NCBI GenBank assembly: GCA_022013615.1
Contig: JAKLQB010000620.1
Span: forward strand, 1 to 7,368
Direction: 5' to 3'
Origin: Desulfobacterales bacterium
Lineage (GTDB): Bacteria; Desulfobacterota; DSM-4660; Desulfatiglandales; Desulfatiglandaceae
Length of the DNA: 7,368 nt
Of this stretch, positions 1 to 5,053 are shown one piece after another. Position numbers and translations under genes: made by a program. Under the pieces are notes generated by a model that saw only the letters and a program-made list of their open reading frames with translations, did not search any database and was not told where the DNA came from. The stretch's first letter is position 1; each line of letters opens with the position of its first letter.

Positions 1-31
1 AAATCCGAAATCCGAAATCCGCATTCGGATA
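1..31. repeat. Heptamer repeat (AAATCCG units) at the window edge
   Basis: Three consecutive AAATCCG units occupy 1-21, followed by a degenerate CATTCGG unit. The same unit family, mostly in TTTTGGA/TCCAAAA form, recurs at 228-312. The repeat is open in the reading frame of the histidine kinase fragment and grades into its coding sequence (GAAATCCGCATTCGG reads E-I-R-I-R). It may be an expansion inside the gene or the junction at which a kinase gene was truncated. The left window edge hides which. Confidence 0.75.
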
Positions 32-226
32 ACCGACACCGGCTGCGGCATCTCAAAGGAGAATATGGAGAAGATCTTTGAACCGCTCTTCACTACCAGG
101 GCCCGCGGCATCGGCCTTGGTCTGGCGGTCTCCAGGAACCTGGTGGAGCTAAACGGCGGCAGCATCGAGACGCAAAGCGAGGAAGGCAAGGGCAGCACTT
201 TTACGGTGAAACTACCTACGAAGTAA
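2..226 (+). CDS. Sensor histidine kinase, C-terminal ATPase fragment (5' end outside window or lost)
   Basis: Only the last 74 codons of a histidine kinase catalytic (HATPase_c/GHKL) domain are visible. In order they show the G1 box DTGCGI, the F box FEPLFTT, the G2 box GIGLGLAV, and the usual closing strands (NGGSIETQSEEGKGSTFTVKLP) before TAA. This part of the domain forms the lid and nucleotide pocket that binds ATP for autophosphorylation. The N box, the dimerisation/His domain and the sensor region are not in the window. The first seven codons (NPKSEIR) are heptamer repeat read in frame, so the gene may be 5'-truncated. The fragment is clearly richer in G+C than the genes that follow. 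The only receiver in the window lies almost 6 kb away, so no partner can be assigned. The family call is firm; whether the gene is intact is unknown. Confidence 0.85.
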   Translation, partial: NPKSEIRIRITDTGCGISKENMEKIFEPLFTTRARGIGLGLAVSRNLVELNGGSIETQSEEGKGSTFTVKLPTK

Positions 227-227
227 A

Positions 228-312
228 TTTTGGATTTTGGATTGCGGATTTTGGATTTTTATACACAGGGTAACAAGAAATAATTCCAAAATCCGAATTC
301 TAAAATCGAAAA
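228..312. repeat. Inverted heptamer array, four units + spacer + four inverted units
   Basis: Four 7-bp units run without gaps at 228-255 (TTTTGGA, TTTTGGA, TTGCGGA, TTTTGGA). After a 29-bp spacer, four units in the opposite orientation fill 285-312 (TCCAAAA, TCCGAAT, TCTAAAA, TCGAAAA). The two 28-bp arms match at 24 of 28 positions when one is reverse-complemented, so a transcript could fold into a long hairpin. The array starts two bases after the kinase stop codon and ends directly against the GGGAGG ribosome-binding site of the next gene, so it would form that gene's 5' untranslated region. Confidence 0.85.
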
Positions 313-327
313 GGGAGGTCAGAAGAG

Positions 328-672
328 ATGGATGAAGCTCAGATGAAAAAGAGAACTAAAGAGTTTGCTAAGGAAATTATCAAGCTTTGCCGAAATCTGC
401 CCAAAAACATGGAAGGAAGGCTAATTGGCAATCAAATATTTCGTTCTGGAACTTCTGTTGCTGCAAATTATAGGGCTGCCTGTAGAGCAAGGTCAACAGC
501 CGATTTTATTTCAAGATTGGGTATTGTAGAAGAAGAAGCGGACGAAACTCTATTCTGGCTGGAATTAATAGAGGAGATGGAGATTCTTGATAAGGCCTCA
601 ATTGATTATTTAATGAAGGAAAATGATGAACTCATAGCTATTATTGTTTCATCTATTAATTTGACTTCGTAA
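328..672 (+). CDS. Four-helix-bundle protein (23S rRNA intervening-sequence/S23 family), 3' end altered by an IS
   Basis: The 114-residue product matches the four-helix-bundle family first found inside 23S rRNA intervening sequences. The diagnostic core is visible: QIFRSGTSVAANYRAACRA (about residues 36-54) followed by DFISRLGIVEEEADETLFWLELI (59-81). Family members are small, soluble, mostly helical and form ring-shaped oligomers; the Avd proteins of diversity-generating retroelements share the fold. The cellular role of stand-alone members is not established. The start is fixed by GGGAGG at 313-318, eight bases before ATG. The last four residues and the stop (AAT TTG ACT TCG TAA) come from the terminal repeat of the IS at 657-672. 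With the IS removed, the frame would continue I-(T/N)-M-H-stop and end at 2186, giving 113 residues, so the protein is nearly intact. An inverted heptamer array abuts the ribosome-binding site. No retroelement or rRNA is nearby. Confidence 0.85.
   Translation: MDEAQMKKRTKEFAKEIIKLCRNLPKNMEGRLIGNQIFRSGTSVAANYRAACRARSTADFISRLGIVEEEADETLFWLELIEEMEILDKASIDYLMKENDELIAIIVSSINLTS
657..672 (+). repeat. IS left terminal inverted repeat
   Basis: TAATTTGACTTCGTAA is identical to the reverse complement of 2160-2175. Read in the frame of the incoming four-helix-bundle gene it encodes N-L-T-S-stop. The outer three bases may belong to the target duplication rather than the element. Confidence 0.9.
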
Positions 673-674
673 TG

Positions 675-2021
675 TTACTTGCCGCGCGATTTTAGTTTGA
701 AAAACACTTTTTGTCGGCGTGTATGAGACTCGATAGCCTTCTGTCTATGCCGGTGTCGATGTTCTAACTGCAGAATGACTTCTTCCTTGGTCACATCACG
801 GCGAGGGAGAAATCGAGCAAGTAGGTGTTCGATATCCGCACATGATAATAAAGGATAAGTATCTTTATGATTAATTCGTTCAGTAAGCATAAACAACATA
901 GCCATCATTACAAGGGCCATATGGTGATGCCAGGCATTCCATTTACGAACCTGATAGTCGGCCATACCACATTCACTTTTCCCATCTTCGAACACACGTT
1001 CTATCCAAAACCGCTGCCGTTGCATAAAGCCCAAACGTCGAAGCGTTGTGTTTTTGGGTGCATTTGTCAGAGAGGTCTTCGTATCAGGATTGAATCCCAA
1101 AGACTTTGTGACGATCAAATGCCAGCATTTAGCATTTTTAGATTCCCCATCCCACACATATACCTTCAGCCTAAAGATTCGCACTTTAAGCGGACCACGA
1201 GTTGTGTCCCGAAGTTTAATGGTTTTCCAGCGCTGCGAAGATATAGATTTAATAACATCTCGAACCTCAATGCTTTTTTGATCGGTCTTATACTTTTTAG
1301 GTTGACGACCGCGACTGCTGACTTTCTCTGGGATATAGGGTTTCGGGTCTTGCAGGTATACATGAAAATCGGAGTGAATATCGATAACAAAAGTTTCGCT
1401 CATTTCATCCAGGGCATTACAAAACTTCGGTCCTTTGCCATATCCCGCGTCAGCTCCTACCCACCCGAAACGAAGATTGTTTTTTCGTGCATGGCGTACA
1501 ATCTCAAGACCAAGCTCTGGTTTTGTATGAAACTCGCGTTCATTTTCAGGAATACCTGCCTTTTCACAACGTTTAGAATCGTCAGTCCACTCTTCAGGCA
1601 GGTACAATCTCACATCAACCGGGGCAGCATATTGCCCATTAACAAGGGCGCCATAAACAGCGACTTGTCCGTTATCTACTTTACCCAAACGCCCCAACCA
1701 TTGGCGTTTAACACCAACAGATTCTTTTCCTTGTTTAGCAAAACCGCTTTCATCAATCAAAAGGCATGCTTGGTAGTCATCCCCCAAAAGTTTGTCAGAA
1801 TCACGTGCTACATTATCAATGACTTCACGATGATTCCATTTCGAATGAGTCAAAAATTGTTGAAGATTGCGCGACTTAGCATCCACTACTACATCGGCCA
1901 TACGGTCCATATTCTTTCGAGAACCAGCTTGCATCAAACCGCTAGCATACTGACGTGCCTTGTCCGAGACATCATGACGGTAGGATTGGAAATGTTCACT
2001 GAAGCTGTTTACGAAAGACAT
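675..2021 (-). CDS. IS701-family DDE transposase
   Basis: This 448-residue transposase has an RNase H-like DDE fold of the IS4/IS701 superfamily and catalyses cutting and strand transfer of the element. Visible catalytic landmarks are D90 in LLIDESGF, D191 in WVGADAGYG, and the C-terminal R337-x3-E341-x6-K348 signature (RFWIERVFEDGK), which corresponds to the YREK motif with Q where the Tyr is expected. It is followed by YQVRKWNAWHHH. Other family hallmarks are VKRQWLGRLGKVDNGQVAV and the basic C-terminus. Length is normal for the group and no stop or frameshift interrupts it, so it may be active. The ATG at 2021 has no Shine-Dalgarno site and lies just after a hairpin. Translation probably depends on the overlapping leader ORF, unless the true protein starts in that ORF and is reached by a frame change. 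Confidence 0.92.
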   Translation of the reverse strand: MSFVNSFSEHFQSYRHDVSDKARQYASGLMQAGSRKNMDRMADVVVDAKSRNLQQFLTHSKWNHREVIDNVARDSDKLLGDDYQACLLIDESGFAKQGKESVGVKRQWLGRLGKVDNGQVAVYGALVNGQYAAPVDVRLYLPEEWTDDSKRCEKAGIPENEREFHTKPELGLEIVRHARKNNLRFGWVGADAGYGKGPKFCNALDEMSETFVIDIHSDFHVYLQDPKPYIPEKVSSRGRQPKKYKTDQKSIEVRDVIKSISSQRWKTIKLRDTTRGPLKVRIFRLKVYVWDGESKNAKCWHLIVTKSLGFNPDTKTSLTNAPKNTTLRRLGFMQRQRFWIERVFEDGKSECGMADYQVRKWNAWHHHMALVMMAMLFMLTERINHKDTYPLLSCADIEHLLARFLPRRDVTKEEVILQLEHRHRHRQKAIESHTRRQKVFFKLKSRGK

Positions 2022-2065
2022 AAAGCGCCTGCCGACGCCGGCAAGCCTCGTTGGAGGGGTTGCAT
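2009..2065 (-). CDS. Possible leader peptide (18 aa) overlapping the transposase start
   Basis: An ATG at 2065 preceded by a consensus AAGGAGG (2073-2079) opens an 18-codon frame, MQPLQRGLPASAGALCLS, whose TAA (2011-2009) lies just inside the transposase gene. The transposase ATG at 2021 is in a different frame and has no ribosome-binding site. Two readings fit: translational coupling, in which ribosomes ending the leader reinitiate on the transposase, or a frame change (programmed or mutational) that once joined the two. The peptide itself has no recognisable function. Confidence 0.45.
   Translation of the reverse strand: MQPLQRGLPASAGALCLS
2028..2045 (-). promoter_or_regulatory. Hairpin just upstream of the transposase start
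   Basis: On the minus strand CTTGCCG (2045-2039) pairs with CGGCAGG (2034-2028) around a GCGT loop, giving seven pairs including one G-T wobble. It lies six bases before the transposase ATG, where a ribosome would have to bind. It could limit independent initiation, a common way for insertion sequences to keep transposase low. Inferred from sequence only. Confidence 0.4.
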
Positions 2066-2121
2066 AATATTTCCTCCTTTTTTCAGTAGAATGTTTTCTT
2101 TGGTGTTGACATCATGAATAT

Positions 2122-2150
2122 TTTATATAATTTTCTCATCGAAAAAGCAA
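2122..2150 (-). promoter_or_regulatory. Candidate transposase promoter
   Basis: Reading the minus strand, TTGCTT (2150-2145) and TATAAA (2127-2122) are separated by 17 bases, a good sigma-70-type spacing with a 5/6 match at -10. It lies inside the right end of the IS and points toward the leader and transposase. Confidence 0.5.
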
Positions 2151-2159
2151 GGATTATCT

Positions 2160-2175
2160 TTACGAAGTCAAATTA
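2160..2175 (-). repeat. IS right terminal inverted repeat
   Basis: This is a perfect inverted copy of 657-672. Read on the minus strand, in the frame of the small membrane protein, it also encodes N-L-T-S-stop. Confidence 0.9.
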
Positions 2176-2417
2176 CCATGCACTGAAACTCCAAAACACA
2201 CGACCAGAATCACAACACCGATGACCCATTCTCTAAGCAGAATTGCAGTTATACAAGCAATAATACCTGTATAAAGCACGGAGGCACCTGGATCTTCAAT
2301 TATGCTAGAGGGGAATAGGCAATGTATCCAAAGACCAATGAATACTGATAGCAGGATCAAGAGGCCAATATTGACGTTCACGAAAATCGCGGTCAAGATA
2401 CCGGCTGCAATCACCAT
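2160..2417 (-). CDS. Small hydrophobic membrane protein of unknown function, 3' end altered by an IS
   Basis: The 85-residue product is not one I recognise. It is strongly hydrophobic with about three predicted membrane segments (roughly residues 3-30, 45-60 and 63-80) and a short polar loop (SSIIEDPGAS) between the first two. The ATG at 2417 has no close ribosome-binding site. A GAGG lies at 2448-2445, six bases before an in-frame CTG (2438-2436), so the real start could be that CTG; an in-frame TAA just upstream rules out anything longer. The last four residues and the stop come from the IS terminal repeat. Without the IS the frame would end within 0-2 codons after HG (stop, or N-R-stop), so little was lost. 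Because long hydrophobic ORFs can arise by chance, the gene is only moderately supported. Confidence 0.5.
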   Translation of the reverse strand: MVIAAGILTAIFVNVNIGLLILLSVFIGLWIHCLFPSSIIEDPGASVLYTGIIACITAILLREWVIGVVILVVCFGVSVHGNLTS

Positions 2418-2521
2418 GAGTAGTGCAGTGATTTTCAGTTGTTACCTCATTATTGCTTATTTCATTGCGGATAGAAACAAATGATTATGTGTTTCCGTTT
2501 AAATACTATAAATAAAAAAGG

Positions 2522-2550
2522 TTGACAATAAAAATGTGTTTTATTATATA
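2522..2550 (+). promoter_or_regulatory. Candidate sigma-70-type promoter
   Basis: A perfect TTGACA (2522-2527) is followed after 17 bases by TATATA (2545-2550) in AT-rich sequence. It points toward the recombinase relic about 110 bases downstream and may be its original promoter. The rest of 2418-2669 shows no gene. Confidence 0.45.
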
Positions 2551-2657
2551 TTTCCTAACCGTTTAACACCAAAATATTTGGGATAAACGTATACTGTTAA
2601 TTTCTTAAAAGGTGGATTAGAATAGTGAGACAGATTCCTGCTCCTCTCATTATATAA

Positions 2658-2924
2658 ATAAAGAATTTATTGATCAAAAATAAAATACCCCAAAGAGATC
2701 AGAACTACTACTTAAAATGGTTACGATATTACTTTGATTTTTGCCATAAGTATGGTTTCAAAGAATCTGATACTCAAAGTCTTCACCTGCACTCCATTTT
2801 TGCTTTTAAAACAGGGTGGAAGTCAGTCTCTGCCGTTTGGCAATTGGGGTTGGCGCCATTCACCTATTCAAGTTGTTATACATTCCGGTATATCCATCAA
2901 AAGTTGATTTCCCCGATTGAATAG
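2658..2924 (+). pseudogene. N-terminal relic of an integron-integrase-like tyrosine recombinase
   Basis: Read from 2658, the frame gives IKNLLIKNKIPQRDQNYY, then LKWLRYYFDFCHKYGF, then KESDTQSLHLH. This closely resembles the N-terminal SAM-like, DNA-binding segment of integron-integrase-type tyrosine recombinases of environmental bacteria, which carry a similar Y-L-K-W-L-R-Y-Y-x-D-F-C-x-K-Y stretch. The likeness stops near 2792. The remaining 44 codons look unrelated and run into the antisense strand of the PhzF gene. The catalytic domain with its Arg, His and Tyr residues is absent, so the fragment cannot recombine DNA. There is no good start codon (a TTG at 2670 without a clear ribosome-binding site). 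The call is from remembered family sequence and is moderately sure; a chance ORF is less likely given the density of matching residues. Confidence 0.5.
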
Positions 2925-3679
2925 GTAACGGCTTTTCCACCGATGCTTACTCTGCCATCCAAATATTCGCAATACAATTCTCCTCGTCTCTTTGATAATT
3001 GAATCGCGTAAAGGGATGTCTTGTTTAACTTTTCTGACCAATAGGGAATCAGTGTGCAGTGTGCTGATCCGGTTACGGGATCTTCCGGTACACCCATTTT
3101 TGGAGCAAAGAATCTGGAAACAAAATCAGAATTGCTTCCTTTTGCAGTAACAATTACGCAATTCATGTCCAGTTTCTCAATCAGGTTGAAATCAGGCGCG
3201 ATTGACAAAATGTCATCTTCATTGTCATACACGGCCAGGAATGTCTCCGGTGATTGTAATACCTCTATAGGTTTTGATCCCAGGCCCTGAATCAGTTGTT
3301 CCGGCATGTTAATAGGAAGGGGTTTATAAGCAGGAAAGTCCATCAGAAGGAGATCGCCATCCTTTTTTACCGTCAGTTGGCCACTCTTTGTTTCGAATAT
3401 AATTTGAGAGCCCTTATATTTAAGATGTTCAAAGAGGACATGAGCAGATGCCAAAGTTGCGTGTCCACAAAGGTTCACTTCCACTTTTGGCGTGAACCAT
3501 CTTAACCTGAAAACACCGGTCTCTCTTGTAAAGAATGCTGTTTCGGACAGATTATTCTCTTCCGCTATTGACTGAAGTGTTTTGTCATCAAGCCACTCTG
3601 TCAAAGGACATACTGCAGCCGGATTGCCGGCAAATCTGTTCTCAGTAAAAGCGTCAATGATATAAAGAGGTATTCCCAT
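2897..3679 (-). CDS. PhzF-family (phenazine biosynthesis-like / YddE-type) protein
   Basis: The 260-residue protein has the two-lobed PhzF fold signature. The N-terminal DAFT-x4-FAGNPAAVC (residues 9-24) is followed by NLSETAF with the presumed catalytic Glu46, then NLCGHATLASAH (Gly72-His73). The C-terminal lobe carries FAPKMGVPEDPVTGSAH (191-207). In PhzF the equivalent Glu catalyses isomerisation of a dihydro-hydroxyanthranilate, and related enzymes are epimerases. No phenazine gene lies nearby, so the substrate is unknown and the general family name is safest. Length is close to normal. The start is supported by AGGAGA six to seven bases upstream. It is the last gene of a minus-strand operon, 23 bases after a small secreted-protein gene. 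No clear terminator follows; its 3' end overlaps the recombinase relic on the other strand. Confidence 0.93.
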   Translation of the reverse strand: MGIPLYIIDAFTENRFAGNPAAVCPLTEWLDDKTLQSIAEENNLSETAFFTRETGVFRLRWFTPKVEVNLCGHATLASAHVLFEHLKYKGSQIIFETKSGQLTVKKDGDLLLMDFPAYKPLPINMPEQLIQGLGSKPIEVLQSPETFLAVYDNEDDILSIAPDFNLIEKLDMNCVIVTAKGSNSDFVSRFFAPKMGVPEDPVTGSAHCTLIPYWSEKLNKTSLYAIQLSKRRGELYCEYLDGRVSIGGKAVTYSIGEINF

Positions 3680-3702
3680 AATATTCTCCTATAAATTCAT
3701 AA

Positions 3703-3870
3703 TCACGGCATTTGGAAGGCTGCCATCGACTCATGGCCTGACTCCTGATTCAAATCATATCCGGCCATAACATGTTTCTTACGCTCATTGTGATCATCAG
3801 CAAAAGCATCATGAAAAAATGAAATTAACAAAAGACAACCTGTCAACATGATGAATTTATTCCGTCGCAT
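3703..3870 (-). CDS. Small exported protein (55 aa), function unknown
   Basis: This gene fills the space between two larger genes. ATG at 3870 follows a very strong AGGAGGAG (3884-3877) that overlaps the stop codon of the upstream gene. Its stop lies 23 bases before the PhzF start. The product starts MRRNK, then has a hydrophobic core (FIMLTGCLLLISFF) and an A-F-A site, so a type I signal peptide of 24 residues is likely. The mature part is about 31 residues, polar and rich in His, Asp, Glu and Met (for example DDHNERKKH). An LTGC lipobox-like stretch is present, but it lies inside the hydrophobic core with too short a hydrophobic lead, so a lipoprotein is less likely. The mature peptide is not one I recognise. 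Signal peptide, ribosome-binding site and tight spacing make the gene convincing. Confidence 0.75.
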   Translation of the reverse strand: MRRNKFIMLTGCLLLISFFHDAFADDHNERKKHVMAGYDLNQESGHESMAAFQMP

Positions 3871-3882
3871 AGTAATCTCCTC

Positions 3883-4809
3883 CTATTTTTTACGATGTTC
3901 GCGGAAATGTTCTGTTATCCTACGGGATAGATAGACAATTTCTCCCACAACGAACATAAAAATACGAAACCCTACAAAAATACCTGCTTTAATCAGAGGC
4001 GTTAAACGACCCCAGAATTTCCACTCAACAACACGATGCCAGGCCATTTTTAACCACTCGAAGGCTGGTGCTTTAAACTCTGAGATCCTTTTATTTCGGA
4101 ATTCTTGCCTTTGAGAAAACGGCATATTGTTTGTTATGTAAGGCCTTAAATACCTCGACTTCAAATTAGCCGCATAAGGTTTCCGGGTTTCTGGTTCGTT
4201 GCAAATCATGAGAGATCCATAATGCCCCCATGCAAAAGTTTTGTTCCATTGTGGAAGTAGCTTGAGCCTGTTGAAAAATTGTTGTTTGCTTTGGCCTTCA
4301 TTAAATTCATCTTCCTTAGGGCATATAAAAAGTATTCCAGATTCGGTAAAGCATGTTCCGCATATTGTTCTATTCAATTCTCCGATGGTTTGCCAAGAAA
4401 TGATGCTGTTTTTGTCGACAGTGATTTCGTATCTTCTAAGGCGGAATGTGCATGGTCCAGTGATATTTACAGCTCCTATATGAATTTTGTCGATAGATAG
4501 CTGCTCTATTAAATTACTCGTAAGACCTTGCTTAGTGCCAATTTTCCGAAGACTGGAGGCAAAAGAATAATAACGGGTCTTTTTCCATGCTGGCAATTTC
4601 ATTAGATGCGCACGGAACTCCAATTTCAGGTAGCCAGCCTCTTCATGTTCCCAATCTCCAATCACAAGGATATTGCCTATAATAAGGCATTTACCGCTGC
4701 GTTGAGTTCCCAGAGCAACGTGCGTCACCCAAGTTAGCAAAACGCTACCATGCTCTATAATAATAAATTCGCCCAGCCTGTATTTGGCTTCACTTATTTG
4801 CATAACCAT
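3883..4809 (-). CDS. Uncharacterised protein with a duplicated domain and C-terminal membrane helix
   Basis: I do not recognise the 308-residue product. It contains two copies of one module of about 80 residues. Copy 1 (10-87) and copy 2 (122-200) align without gaps over their first 42 positions with 11 identities, including R-L, I, W-x-T, L, G-x-C and I-L-x-I. Each then ends with LPxWxKT (72-78 and 185-191) and a following S-L. After copy 2 comes a basic, aromatic linker rich in Arg, Lys and Trp, a hydrophobic segment at about 273-294 that could be one membrane helix, and a charged tail ending HFREHRKK. There is no signal peptide, so the duplicated part is probably cytoplasmic. The ATG at 4809 (or at 4803) lacks a clear ribosome-binding site, and an in-frame TGA closes the frame 21 bases upstream. 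It is the first gene of the operon with the exported peptide and PhzF genes. Confidence 0.8.
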   Translation of the reverse strand: MVMQISEAKYRLGEFIIIEHGSVLLTWVTHVALGTQRSGKCLIIGNILVIGDWEHEEAGYLKLEFRAHLMKLPAWKKTRYYSFASSLRKIGTKQGLTSNLIEQLSIDKIHIGAVNITGPCTFRLRRYEITVDKNSIISWQTIGELNRTICGTCFTESGILFICPKEDEFNEGQSKQQFFNRLKLLPQWNKTFAWGHYGSLMICNEPETRKPYAANLKSRYLRPYITNNMPFSQRQEFRNKRISEFKAPAFEWLKMAWHRVVEWKFWGRLTPLIKAGIFVGFRIFMFVVGEIVYLSRRITEHFREHRKK

Positions 4810-5003
4810 GTGGGTGAGAGCGAAGGCTCAACGCGCCAATCAATTGCCAGAATGGAGCACCAACTGTGTCTATCTCTTTTATCATTCTTATCTCTTTATA
4901 CAAAATTCTATAATTGACAATTTCGGCTTTTTCCACATAGCACAACAAAAAATAGAAAACTATAAACGGGTGTGCAGTTTTTCCGCTTGATGTAACGAGT
5001 TGA

Positions 5004-5017
5004 TTTTGTATACAAAA
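5004..5017. promoter_or_regulatory. Perfect 14-bp palindrome, candidate operator
   Basis: TTTTGTATACAAAA reads the same on both strands. Its core TTGT-AT-ACAA resembles operators of GntR/FadR-type repressors (T-N-G-T...A-C-N-A), though no such regulator is encoded here. It covers the -10 region of the promoter proposed for the minus-strand operon, where a bound protein would block transcription. Confidence 0.45.
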
Positions 5018-5035
5018 CACGACTAATATGGACAA
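5007..5035 (-). promoter_or_regulatory. Candidate promoter of the 308-aa/small exported protein/PhzF operon
   Basis: On the minus strand TTGTCC (5035-5030) and TATACA (5012-5007) are 17 bases apart, each a 4/6 match. An alternative TTGACT (5053-5048) with CATATT (5030-5025), also 17 apart, lies just upstream. Either gives a leader of about 190-210 bases before the ATG at 4809. That leader holds a small GAGC-CTTC-GCTC hairpin near the start codon. Confidence 0.35.
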
Positions 5036-5053
5036 AAAATCGAATAAAGTCAA

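Larger units (their letters stand above)
657..2175. mobile_element. IS701-family insertion sequence
   Basis: This compact element of about 1.5 kb carries one DDE transposase on the minus strand and is bounded by identical 16-bp inverted repeats (657-672 and 2160-2175). The transposase stop lies two bases inside the left repeat. IS701 elements typically duplicate a 4-bp YTAR target. If the true tips are at 660 and 2172, the flanking tetramers are TTAA (656-659) and TTAC (2173-2176), which differ at one base, so the duplication is imperfect. The element sits at the shared 3' ends of two convergent genes. Confidence 0.85.

Noticed and set aside
867..2117. 416-codon open frame antisense to the transposase
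   Set aside because: It lies almost wholly opposite the well-conserved transposase, has no family motifs and composition like an antisense shadow; long open antisense frames are common in IS genes.
2106..2131. Outward promoter TTGACA...TATAAT at the IS right end (+ strand)
   Set aside because: Both hexamers are perfect, but the spacer is only 14 bases, too short for a normal promoter, and the next gene on that side is on the other strand.
3703..3870. Lipoprotein signal (LTGC) in the small exported protein
   Set aside because: The Cys lies at residue 12 within the hydrophobic core, with too little hydrophobic sequence before it; the A-F-A site at 22-24 fits better.
4790..5053. 87-codon minus-strand frame just upstream of the 308-residue gene
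   Set aside because: It begins with TTG inside the promoter region without a ribosome-binding site and shows no motif. An internal ATG at 4885 could give a 31-residue upstream peptide, but support is too weak to call.
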